In this document: one piece after another, positions 6,152 to 14,803 of the stretch | Layout: every line of letters begins with the position of its first letter | How positions within the stretch are numbered: the stretch's first letter is position 1 | Source of the DNA: Ferruginibacter sp. | GTDB taxonomy: Bacteria; Bacteroidota; Bacteroidia; Chitinophagales; Chitinophagaceae | Assembly (NCBI GenBank): GCA_025362235.1 | Contig: JANYGZ010000043.1 | Span: 1 to 38,615 of the forward strand | DNA: 38,615 nt | Direction: 5' to 3' | Position numbers and translations under genes: made by a program | Notes under the pieces: generated by a model | Seen by the model: only the letters and a program-made list of their open reading frames with translations | Databases searched by the model: none | Told to the model about the DNA's origin: nothing

Positions 6152-9100
6152 ATGAACAAGGACATCCAAAAAACAAATTCAATAACACACCTTATTAAAT
6201 TATTGTTGCTTTTTGGGGTAGTTATATTCTACCTGGGATGCACACAAAACAATAACCAAAAAACAAATTTAAAAATAGTAAATGATACTTTTGTAACTCC
6301 CCATATAACCTTTCTCGCTAATCTTGCCGATAGCAATAAACCTGTTAAACTTTTACTGGTTAATGCTCCTAAACCAGTCACCATTACTGTTCCGGTAAAA
6401 TACAAAACTGATTATATTGCCCATTCAGCAAGTGGTTCCAAAACAGATCATTTATCAACCCCGGTAACACATTCTTTCTTTGACACCATTACTAATTTAC
6501 CTATTGCGGCAGATGCACAAGGCAGGGGATTTTTCACTACTTACAATACAGATAACGGACTTGCCCTTGACCAGGTTTATTGTAGTTATAAGGATAGAAA
6601 AGGTAATCTCTGGTTCGGCACCAATGGCGGCGGCGTAAGCAAATACGATGGTAAAAGTTTTACTAATTATACTACTGCGCAGGGGCTCACTGATAATGTA
6701 GTTTGGAGTATTGTTGAAGATAAAGTGGGTAACCTTTGGTTCGGCACTATTGGAAGAGGTGTAAGCAAGTATGATGGTGAAAGTTTTACCAATTATACCA
6801 CAGCACAGGGCTTACCCAATAATGTAATATGGAGTATTGCAGAAGATAAGCTGGGCAACCTTTGGTTCGGCACAGATGGAAGCGGAGTAAGCAAATACGA
6901 TGGTAAAAGCTTTACCAATTATACCACGGCACAGGGGCTTGCCGGAAATATTGTAAGGTGTATTATGGAAGACAAGGCGGGTAACCTTTGGTTTGGCACA
7001 GATGAAAATGGCATAAGTAAATACGATGGTAAGGCTTTTACAAATTATACTACAACAGAGGGCCTGTCTAATAATGCAGTAAGGAGTATGATACAGGATA
7101 AGCAGGGCAATTATTGGTTTGGTACACAAGGAGGCGGGCTAAGCAAATATGACGGTATCAATTTTGTTACTTATACCACTGCACAGGGGCTCGCCAATAA
7201 TGTTGTTAGGGATATTGCTGAAGATAAAACAGGCAATATCTGGATTGGTACCGATGGTGGCGTAAGCAAATATGATAATAACTATTTTACCAATTACAAC
7301 ACAGCCCAGGGACTTGTTAACAATGTAGTAAGGAGCATCACCGAAGATGAAAAAGGCAATCTGTGGTTTGGTACTTTTGGGGGAGGTATAAGTAAATATG
7401 CTGGTAAAAGTTTTACCAATTTCACCATAGTACAGGGGCTGGCCAATAATATAATTTGGACCGTTGCCGACGATAATACCGGAAACCTTTGGTTTGGTAC
7501 AAATGGTGGAGCAAGTAAATATGATGGTAAAAGTTTTACCAATTACACTACTGTCCAGGGATTGCCCAATAATGTAATTCATTGCATTGCAAAAGATAAT
7601 AAGGGCAATCTTTGGCTGGGCAGTTCGCAGGGAGGTGTCAGTAAATATGATGGCAAAAGTTTTACCAATTACACTACAGCCCAGGGGCTTGCCTATAATG
7701 ATATTTTTTGCATTACCGAAGATAAAGCGGGTAACCTCTGGTTTGGCGGTGCAGGAGGTGGAGTAAGTAAATATGACGGGAATAGCTTTACTAATTATAC
7801 TACTGTACAGGGGCTTGCCAGTAATACAATTTATAGTATCACTGAAGACAAAAAAGGCAATTTATGGTTTGGCAGTTTAGGTGGTGGTGTAAGTAAATTT
7901 GATGGAAAAAGCTTTACCAATTATACTACTGCACAGGGGCTTGCCAACAATACTGTTTGGGTGATAACAGAAGATAAGCTTGGGAACCTTTGGTTCGGCA
8001 CCCAGGCAGGGCTAAACCTGTTACGAAATAAAACACTGGACAGTATTGTTGACATTACAAAGGAAACTTTTACTGGAAAACTTTTTGAAACCTTTACAAC
8101 AAAAGATGGGCTTCCGGATAATTTTATCACTCAGGTTGTACCCGTCAATGATCAAAAATTATACATTGGAACCAACCTTGGAATAGGTGAACTGATCCAT
8201 CAAAATCTTAACGACGGTATAGGAAAAAAATGGGCGGTGGGTAAGATATTTAATTCCCTTACAGGCTACCCTGTAAAAGATGTAAACGCAGGGCCAGGCG
8301 CCATGTTTAAGGATGGTAAAGGGGTTTTCTGGATTGGCACTGGGTCAGACAGAACAGGATTAGTGCGTTTTGATCCCGGGGCAATTATTAATGAAAATCT
8401 TACCCCGCCTGAAATTGTTCTTGAAAGTATAAAGATAAATAATGAAAATATTTGCTGGAATGATTTAATTACAAAACGGGATGGTAAACATGCAGATGGC
8501 AATGCCGCTGCCACTGCCCTGAACATTACAGAAGAAGTGACCACTTTCGGCAGGCAATTGAGCAGTGTTGAAAGGGATTCTATGCGTGAGAAATTCGGAA
8601 CCATTTCTTTTGACGGCATCATAAAATGGCACCCAATTCCTGAAAAACTGGTGCTTCCACATCGTTACAATGATATCAATTTTGATTTTAATGCTATTGA
8701 AACAGGAAGAAATTTTTTGGTAAAATATCAATATATTCTTGAAGGTTATGATAAAGGCTGGAGCCCCGCAAGTAATAAAAATTTTGCCAGTTTCGGTAAT
8801 ATGTATGAAGGTGATTATACTTTTAAAGTAAAAGCCCAAAGCCCCGAAGGTGTTTGGAGTAAACCTATCACCTATTCTTTTAAAGTACTGCCTCCGTGGT
8901 GGCGAACCTGGTGGATGTATTTGGGATACATTTTACTCGCTACCGTATTGATTTTATTTTTTGTACGCTGGAACAACAGGCGCATCATTTATCAAAAGAA
9001 AATACTGGAGCATAAAGTAGCAGCGGCTACAATAGAAATAAGAGAAGAAAAAGAAAAAGTGGAAGTGCAGAAGAAACAAATAGAAGAAACTCTTCATGAA

Positions 9101-9916
9101 TTAAAAGGTACACAAGCCCAGTTAATACAGTCCGAAAAAATGGCAAGTCTTGGTGAATTAACAGCAGGCATTGCACATGAAATACAAAACCCTTTGAACT
9201 TTGTAAATAATTTTAGTGAAGTAAGTAATGAATTGATAGAAGAACTAAAAAATGAAAAATTAAAACCCAAAAGTGAAAGGGACGAACTTTTAGAAGATGA
9301 AATACTAAATGACATTACCCAAAATCTTCAAAAAATAAATCACCACGGCAAACGAGCTGACGCTATTGTAAAAGGAATGCTGCAACATAGCCGCAGCAAC
9401 AGCGGTATAAAAGAACCCACCAATATAAACAAACTGGCTGATGAATACCTGCGTCTCTCCTACCATGGCCTCCGTGCGAAAGACAATTCTTTTAATGCAA
9501 TGTTTAAAACCGATTTTGATGAAACAATCGGAGAAATAAATATTGTTCCCCAGGATATTTGCAGGGTGTTATTGAATTTGTTCAACAACGCATTTTATTC
9601 GGTGGCAGAAAAGAAAAAACAAATTGATGCAGACCTTCCGGCCCGCCAAACAGTGTATGAACCTACTGTAACTGTAGCTACAAAAAAACTGGCTGATAAA
9701 ATTTTGATCAGTGTACGTGATAATGGACCAGGCATACCGCAAAAAATTATAGACAAAATTTTTCAACCGTTTTTTACCACCAAGCCAACAGGCCAGGGAA
9801 CAGGGTTGGGTTTATCTTTAAGTTATGATATTGTAAAAGCACATGGCGGGGAAATAAAGGTGGAGACAAAGAAAAGTGAAGGCAGTGAGTTTATTATTTT
9901 GTTGCCTGTTGTCTGA
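6152..9916 (+). CDS. Reg_prop/Y_Y_Y sensor histidine kinase (lipoprotein-like N-terminus)
   Basis: I chose the ATG at 6152 because it starts a hydrophobic leader ending in a lipobox-like FYLGC; in-frame ATGs at 6080 and 6122 are alternatives. The periplasmic part contains 12 near-identical blades of about 42 residues (GNLWFGT.GGGVSKYDGKSFTNY type, encoded 6604-8010), followed by two divergent blades (KLYIGTNLG, FWIGTGSD), making 14. Y_Y_Y (about residues 838-914) ends at PPWW, then one membrane helix (about 916-942), a coiled coil, DHp His1009 and HATPase_c. There is no receiver or AraC-type output domain, unlike the hybrid regulators that usually carry such propellers in this phylum. The stop is supplied by the left end of an inverted-repeat element. 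The protein contains a possible palindrome remnant reading DLPARQT. Confidence 0.95.
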   Translation: MNKDIQKTNSITHLIKLLLLFGVVIFYLGCTQNNNQKTNLKIVNDTFVTPHITFLANLADSNKPVKLLLVNAPKPVTITVPVKYKTDYIAHSASGSKTDHLSTPVTHSFFDTITNLPIAADAQGRGFFTTYNTDNGLALDQVYCSYKDRKGNLWFGTNGGGVSKYDGKSFTNYTTAQGLTDNVVWSIVEDKVGNLWFGTIGRGVSKYDGESFTNYTTAQGLPNNVIWSIAEDKLGNLWFGTDGSGVSKYDGKSFTNYTTAQGLAGNIVRCIMEDKAGNLWFGTDENGISKYDGKAFTNYTTTEGLSNNAVRSMIQDKQGNYWFGTQGGGLSKYDGINFVTYTTAQGLANNVVRDIAEDKTGNIWIGTDGGVSKYDNNYFTNYNTAQGLVNNVVRSITEDEKGNLWFGTFGGGISKYAGKSFTNFTIVQGLANNIIWTVADDNTGNLWFGTNGGASKYDGKSFTNYTTVQGLPNNVIHCIAKDNKGNLWLGSSQGGVSKYDGKSFTNYTTAQGLAYNDIFCITEDKAGNLWFGGAGGGVSKYDGNSFTNYTTVQGLASNTIYSITEDKKGNLWFGSLGGGVSKFDGKSFTNYTTAQGLANNTVWVITEDKLGNLWFGTQAGLNLLRNKTLDSIVDITKETFTGKLFETFTTKDGLPDNFITQVVPVNDQKLYIGTNLGIGELIHQNLNDGIGKKWAVGKIFNSLTGYPVKDVNAGPGAMFKDGKGVFWIGTGSDRTGLVRFDPGAIINENLTPPEIVLESIKINNENICWNDLITKRDGKHADGNAAATALNITEEVTTFGRQLSSVERDSMREKFGTISFDGIIKWHPIPEKLVLPHRYNDINFDFNAIETGRNFLVKYQYILEGYDKGWSPASNKNFASFGNMYEGDYTFKVKAQSPEGVWSKPITYSFKVLPPWWRTWWMYLGYILLATVLILFFVRWNNRRIIYQKKILEHKVAAATIEIREEKEKVEVQKKQIEETLHELKGTQAQLIQSEKMASLGELTAGIAHEIQNPLNFVNNFSEVSNELIEELKNEKLKPKSERDELLEDEILNDITQNLQKINHHGKRADAIVKGMLQHSRSNSGIKEPTNINKLADEYLRLSYHGLRAKDNSFNAMFKTDFDETIGEINIVPQDICRVLLNLFNNAFYSVAEKKKQIDADLPARQTVYEPTVTVATKKLADKILISVRDNGPGIPQKIIDKIFQPFFTTKPTGQGTGLGLSLSYDIVKAHGGEIKVETKKSEGSEFIILLPVV
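6604..8010 (+). repeat. Twelve tandem ~125-bp coding repeats (Reg_prop blades)
   Basis: The GNLWFG-type motif recurs 12 times from 6604 to 7981 with a mean spacing of 125 bp (41-42 codons). Units share long nearly identical DNA such as AGTTTTACCAATTAT and ACAGGGGCTTGCC. The similarity of third codon positions indicates recent internal amplification. The blades of the three other Reg_prop kinases are much more divergent. Confidence 0.9.
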
Positions 9917-9960
9917 ATCACTGATTATAAAGATTAAAGGATTTCACGGATTTGCAACAT
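9911..9960 (+). repeat. Inverted-repeat element, left half only
   Basis: It begins GTCTGAATCACTGATT, with GTC TGA forming the last codon and stop of the kinase, and continues through AAAGATTAAAGGATTTCACGGATTTGCAAC like the other left halves. The right half and any tail copy are missing; the next kinase starts 43 bp later. It is a truncated unit. Confidence 0.7.
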
Positions 9961-9961
9961 G

Positions 9962-9981
9962 GGGCATTTGAATGCCCGTTT
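9962..9981 (+). terminator. Possible terminator hairpin between two Reg_prop kinases
   Basis: GGGCATT (9962-9968) pairs with AATGCCC (9971-9977), with GTTTT following. The stem is 7 bp with a nominal 2-nt loop, so in practice two inner pairs open. It could weaken read-through into the kinase at 10003. Confidence 0.35.
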
Positions 9982-10002
9982 TGAATACTTATAATTTTTT
10001 GT

Positions 10003-13000
10003 ATGCAATACATTATTATTATTAAAATTTCTCAGCTAAGAATAAGGAATAAGCTGTTTTTTCTCTTTTTATTGATGCTGCAGGTAATGTTTGTTAGGGG
10101 ACAATTAGCACAAAATAATTTTTATTTAAATAACGAAATAAGGTTTGAACGGTTGGCTATTGAAAATGGGTTGTCCAATAATATAGCTTTTGGTATGACG
10201 CAGGACAAAAATGGTTTTATGTGGTTTGCTACCCTGGATGCTTTGATTAAATATGACGGCTACACGCTAACACGTTATCAGAACAATCCACAAGATACCA
10301 ATAGCTTGGGTGATAATATTGTTATGTCGGTATTTCAGGATCATACCGGCCTGGTATGGGTTGGTACGGCTGGCGGTGGAGGCGTTAACTCATTTGACCC
10401 GCAAACAACGAAGTGGAAACGATACCCACACGACCCCAAAAATGCCAATAGTATGGCTAAGGGTTCTATAGAAGGAATTGCAGAAGATCGCAGCGGTATA
10501 CTCTGGTTTGGAAGTACGAATGGCCTTACCCGTTACAATCCAACAACAAACCGATTTACTGTGTTTGAAAATAATCCTGCCGATAAATATAGTTTAAATA
10601 ATAACCGGGTTTATTCAATAGTAGTAGATAAAGCAGGGATACTTTGGATAGGAACAAATAAAGGTGTAAATTTTTTTGACCCAAAACAGCAAATCTTCCA
10701 CCTGGCTGACGGTGATTTCAAAGATTCTTCGCTGCTCAATAAAAGTGTTGTTCATCATATTTACCAGGATAAACAAGGCCTGTTGTGGTTAAGTTCATTT
10801 GATAATGGTGTGTTTGTGATAGATCCTGGTACAAAAAAATGCATAGCTCACTATCATCACGATCCAAATGATCCAAATAGTATCGGCAGTGATATTGTGT
10901 TTGCAATAACGCAGGACTTAACTGGTAACTACTGGGTATCCACAGAAGGAGGTTTATTTAATTTTAATCCACAAACGAAATTTTTTACCCTTTACGAGAA
11001 TAAAAGTTATTTGCCAAAAACAGAAACAAAAGGCCATATCATTAAGACAGATCGTTCTGGTTTAGTTTGGATTGGTACAATGGGAAGAGGAGTTATATAT
11101 TTTTCACCACAGCAAAGAAAATTCAAGCGCTACCTGAACGATGAAGCGAGTATGTTATTTGGGCCTGGCAGCAACAGGATAAAGTCAATTTTTAAATCGG
11201 CCGATAGCCAGTTGTATGTAGCAACCAGTCAAAACCTTTTAAAGTTTAACAAGGTTAAAGATGAATTTGAAGAAGTGTGGCAATTAAAAACTATAAAGAA
11301 GAATAATGAAAAATTTGTCTTAACAACAGCCTGTGAAGAAAGGCCTGGTATCTTTTGGTTAGGTACAGACCATGCCGGAATTATACAATATAATTTACAC
11401 ACACACAAAGTAACATTGCTGCAAAATGATTCTTTGGATACAGGAAGCCTTGCTAAGAATTGGGTAAATGTACTTTACAAAGATCGAAGCGGCAAGTTAT
11501 GGATAGGTATGGAAGGCGGTTATTTGCAATGGTATAATGCAGATACAGAAAAATTTATTCGGTATAGATACCTTTCAGCAAATGAAGAGCTGCCACCGAA
11601 TACGGGTATCAGGTTTATTTATGAAGACCGCAAAGGGGATCTATGGGTAGGTATCAAGGCATTTCACCTGGGGTTAGGCGGAAATGGGTTATACCATATT
11701 AACATAAAAACGGGAGAAGTCAAGCATTACACACATCAATCTGGTGTACCCGGCAGCCTGAGCAATAATAGTGTTACCTGTTTTTACGAAGATAGGAAAG
11801 GCATTTTCTGGATAGGTACATACGGTGGAGGGTTGAACAGGCTTGATGCATCATCCGGAAAAATTACAGTATATACCAAAGAAAATGGTTTGCTATCAAA
11901 TACAGTACAGGGCCTTGCAGCAGACAAAGAGGAGAATCTATGGATAATGGCAGATGAAGGCATTACCCGTTTCAACACCACTACATTAAACACAAAACAG
12001 TTTGGCAGTGCAGATGGATTAGCAACCTCTCCTTTGGGAGTAGAGTCTGATGATTACAATACATACCTAAGCATAGAAAACGCTGATGGCGATATTTACT
12101 TTGGCAGCAACAACGGGCACAATGGATTAATTAAATTTAATCCTGGTTCATTGCAGGAAAATAAATTTCAACCTCCTGTAGTTATTACTCAATTTAAAGT
12201 GTTTGATAAAAATTATCCAATTGCCGGTAAAGAAATTTCACTCAATTACAACCAGAATTTTTTTGACTTTGAGTTTTCAGCATTAAGCTATCTCTCTTCC
12301 GAAAAAAATCAATACGCTTACAAACTGGAAGGAGTAGATAATGATTGGGTAAACAACGGCACCCGGCGAATAGCACATTATACAAACGTATCACCCGGCA
12401 AACATATTTTTCGGGTAAAGGGTTCAAACAATGATGGCGTATGGAATGAGCAAGATACAACGTTAACCATTATCATACATCCGCCATGGTGGCTAAGCTG
12501 GTGGGCTTATACACTCTACGGGCTGCTGGTGGTGGGCAGTATATGGGCCTTTATTTATTACCGGTCACGCAATTTACTCAGGCAAAAAAAATTATTGGAA
12601 AAAGAAGTGGTTGCACGAACAGCTGAAGTAGTGCATCAGAAAGAAGAATTGCAAATTACTTTAGAAGACTTAAAAGCTACGCAGGCCCAATTGATTCAAT
12701 CAGAAAAAATGGCTTCATTGGGTGAACTCACTGCAGGCATTGCACACGAAATTCAAAACCCTTTAAACTTTGTAAATAATTTTAGTGAAGTAAATTCTGA
12801 ATTGATTGAAGAATTAAAAAGTGAAAAACTAAAAGTGAAAGATAAAAGAGATGAACAGTTAGAAAATGAGTTATTAAATGATATTGCTGAAAACGAAAAA
12901 AAGATAAACCATCATGGCAAACGTGCCGATGCCATTGTAAAAGGCATGTTACAACATTCACAATCAAGTACGGGGCAAAAAGAATTGGTTGATATCAATA

Positions 13001-13464
13001 AATTGGCGGATGAATACCTGCGCCTCTCCTACCATGGGTTTCGTTCAAAAGACAAATCATTTAATGCCACATTGAAAACGGATTTGGATGAAACGATTGG
13101 AAACATCAATATCATTCCGCAGGATATTGGAAGAGTGTTATTGAATTTATACAACAATGCATTTTATGCTGTAGCAGAGAAAAAGAAAGTGGTTGGCGAT
13201 AGTTATGAACCAATAGTTTCGGTGAGCACAAAGAAAGCTGGTGACAAATTTTTAATTTCAGTAATAGATAATGGCAACGGTATTCCTCAAAAAATAGTTG
13301 ATAAAATCTTTCAACCATTCTTTACCACTAAACCAACAGGCCAGGGAACCGGGCTTGGTTTATCATTAAGCTATGATATTGTAAAAGCACATGGCGGGGA
13401 AATTAAAGTGCAAACGAAGGAGGGTGAGGGAAGTGAGTTTATTATTCAATTACCTTTTGTCTGA
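10003..13464 (+). CDS. Reg_prop/Y_Y_Y sensor histidine kinase
   Basis: The hydrophobic leader is in residues 15-33 (RNKLFFLFLLMLQVMFVRGQ). The periplasmic region is made of divergent propeller blades with motifs such as GFMWFAT, GLVWVGTAGGG, GILWFGST, GKLWIGMEGG and GIFWIGTYGGG. Y_Y_Y lies at about 745-826 (FEFSALSY...YAYKLEGVDNDW, SPGKHIFRVKGSN), ending HPPWW. One membrane helix (about 829-853), a coiled coil, DHp His915 and HATPase_c follow. It has no receiver or DNA-binding output. Between DHp helices it carries a Lys/Glu-rich tract (SEKLKVKDKRDEQ) from a short low-complexity repeat. Its last codon and TGA are the left end of a full inverted-repeat element. Confidence 0.95.
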   Translation: MQYIIIIKISQLRIRNKLFFLFLLMLQVMFVRGQLAQNNFYLNNEIRFERLAIENGLSNNIAFGMTQDKNGFMWFATLDALIKYDGYTLTRYQNNPQDTNSLGDNIVMSVFQDHTGLVWVGTAGGGGVNSFDPQTTKWKRYPHDPKNANSMAKGSIEGIAEDRSGILWFGSTNGLTRYNPTTNRFTVFENNPADKYSLNNNRVYSIVVDKAGILWIGTNKGVNFFDPKQQIFHLADGDFKDSSLLNKSVVHHIYQDKQGLLWLSSFDNGVFVIDPGTKKCIAHYHHDPNDPNSIGSDIVFAITQDLTGNYWVSTEGGLFNFNPQTKFFTLYENKSYLPKTETKGHIIKTDRSGLVWIGTMGRGVIYFSPQQRKFKRYLNDEASMLFGPGSNRIKSIFKSADSQLYVATSQNLLKFNKVKDEFEEVWQLKTIKKNNEKFVLTTACEERPGIFWLGTDHAGIIQYNLHTHKVTLLQNDSLDTGSLAKNWVNVLYKDRSGKLWIGMEGGYLQWYNADTEKFIRYRYLSANEELPPNTGIRFIYEDRKGDLWVGIKAFHLGLGGNGLYHINIKTGEVKHYTHQSGVPGSLSNNSVTCFYEDRKGIFWIGTYGGGLNRLDASSGKITVYTKENGLLSNTVQGLAADKEENLWIMADEGITRFNTTTLNTKQFGSADGLATSPLGVESDDYNTYLSIENADGDIYFGSNNGHNGLIKFNPGSLQENKFQPPVVITQFKVFDKNYPIAGKEISLNYNQNFFDFEFSALSYLSSEKNQYAYKLEGVDNDWVNNGTRRIAHYTNVSPGKHIFRVKGSNNDGVWNEQDTTLTIIIHPPWWLSWWAYTLYGLLVVGSIWAFIYYRSRNLLRQKKLLEKEVVARTAEVVHQKEELQITLEDLKATQAQLIQSEKMASLGELTAGIAHEIQNPLNFVNNFSEVNSELIEELKSEKLKVKDKRDEQLENELLNDIAENEKKINHHGKRADAIVKGMLQHSQSSTGQKELVDINKLADEYLRLSYHGFRSKDKSFNATLKTDLDETIGNINIIPQDIGRVLLNLYNNAFYAVAEKKKVVGDSYEPIVSVSTKKAGDKFLISVIDNGNGIPQKIVDKIFQPFFTTKPTGQGTGLGLSLSYDIVKAHGGEIKVQTKEGEGSEFIIQLPFV

Positions 13465-13587
13465 ATCACGGATTGAAAAAATTAAAGGAGTACACAGATT
13501 TGCAACATAAGGAAATATAACAAAGAATCATTATCAAAAAGGATAAATCAGTGGAATCTGTTAATCCAAAAAATCCGTGATTCAGAA
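13459..13587 (+). repeat. Inverted-repeat element, full copy with trace of a tail
   Basis: The left end GTCTGAATCACGGATT (13459-13474) is matched by the right end AATCCGTGATTCAG (to about 13585). This is the clearest terminal inverted repeat of the family. The middle shares GTGGAATCTGTTAATCC with the copy ending at 23763. Immediately after it stands AAAGTTATGAT, the SYD codons of a kinase tail, before the similarity is lost, so the tail copy here is almost entirely deleted. Confidence 0.85.
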
Positions 13588-13668
13588 AAGTTATGATTTT
13601 TCAAAAAACAACCGTACTTTTTGTGGAGCAATTTTCATTCCGTTCAGTTGGCCCCCAAACATGTTGTA

Positions 13669-14698
13669 ATGAAAACAATTTGTACTATCTTATTTTTATA
13701 CCTTGCTGCTGCAAGCCTAACACTACAAGCCCAGTCTGCCATTGATAGTGTACAGTTTTTTATCGGCGACAATCCTATTGAAGTAAATCTTACAACAGAC
13801 CTGGGCAATTTGCTAAACGGAAAACTAAAAGACGATTACCAGAATGCAATATTTTCATGCAAACTGCCTGATAGTTCTGTTCTTAATAAAGAGATACGCC
13901 TTAAGTTAAGGGGGCATGTACGACGCAGTATTTGTTATATGCCGCCTATATGGTTGCTCTTTCATAACCCGGCTTCACCGGGACAATATTCGCTTAATAG
14001 TTTAAAATTAGTAAGTTCCTGCAAAGACAATACAAACTATGAGCAGTTTTTATTGAAAGAATACCTGATATATAAAATGTACAATTTTACTTACAGAGAA
14101 AAGCTTTCATGTAAGGCTGCTTAAACTTACCTGTATCGACAATAAGGCAAACAAAAAATCTTTCACCCGTTATGCATTCCTGCTGGAAGACATTGATGCC
14201 CTGGCAAAAAGAAATGCCTGCAAAGAAGTAAACAATAAAGAAGTTGGTACAGAAAGCACCAACAGGGCACAAATGACCATGGTGGTCATATTTCAATATA
14301 TGATTGGTAATACTGACTGGTCGGTACCAAAAAACCATAATATCAAACTGCTTGCTGATAAAGAAGACAGCAGTGCAAAGCCTTTTGTTGTTCCTTACGA
14401 TTTTGACTATTCGGGCCTTGTAAATACAGACTATGCTGTACCGGCACCTGCGCTGAATTTAGAAAATGTTACGCAAAGGCTTTACCGCGGCTTTCCCAGA
14501 ACGATGGCTGAACTGCAGGCTGTATTAAAAATATATCAACAGCAAAAAGGAAATATCTATACAATGATCAAAAATTTTGAACCGCTGGATAAGCAGAACA
14601 AAAAAGAGATGATGTATTACCTGGATAATTTTTACGACATGATTGACAACCCCAAAAAAGTACAATTCACATTCATTGATGATGCCCGGCTGCAATAG
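13669..14698 (+). pseudogene. CotH-like secreted protein, frameshifted
   Basis: The gene starts at ATG 13669 with a signal peptide (MKTICTILFLYLAAASLTLQ) and aligns along its length with the intact paralogue at 25957-27039. The frame breaks near 14089. The first frame reads ...YKMYNFTYREKLSCKAA-stop, but the next frame continues TEKSFHVRLLKL, matching the paralogue's YNLVTPKSFKARLVKI. One extra base in TTTTACTTACAG explains it, giving YNFLTEKSFHVRLL if removed. After the shift it retains GNTDWSV and YDFDYSG, the conserved CotH-type kinase-fold motifs. Apart from this shift the frame is open to 14698, so either the inactivation is recent or it is a base-call error. I see no programmed slippery sequence. 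It is probably periplasmic or outer-surface; the function is unknown. Confidence 0.8.
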
Positions 14699-14803
14699 AA
14701 TTGTATAAAAGCTAATGGCGCTCCACAATCCCCCACTTACCTTAAAAATAAAAGAAGTCAAAAAAGCTGGATGCATGTTTAATTTTAATATTTAACTTCA
14801 GGA

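Noticed and set aside
6812..7582. Long antisense ORFs across the propeller repeats
   Set aside because: They mirror the coding repeat in another frame; their composition follows the sense strand and they have no start context or neighbours.
6604..8010. CRISPR-like or satellite tandem array
   Set aside because: The repeats are 125 bp, in frame and encode Reg_prop blades with no unique spacers.
9628..9655. DLPARQT stretch in the 6152 kinase as another palindromic insertion
   Set aside because: The peptide resembles the LPAGQAG type, but the DNA has no self-complementary arms; it may be a decayed copy but cannot be shown.
14085..14130. Programmed ribosomal frameshift in the CotH-like gene
   Set aside because: No slippery heptamer or stimulatory hairpin is apparent, and the intact paralogue needs no shift.
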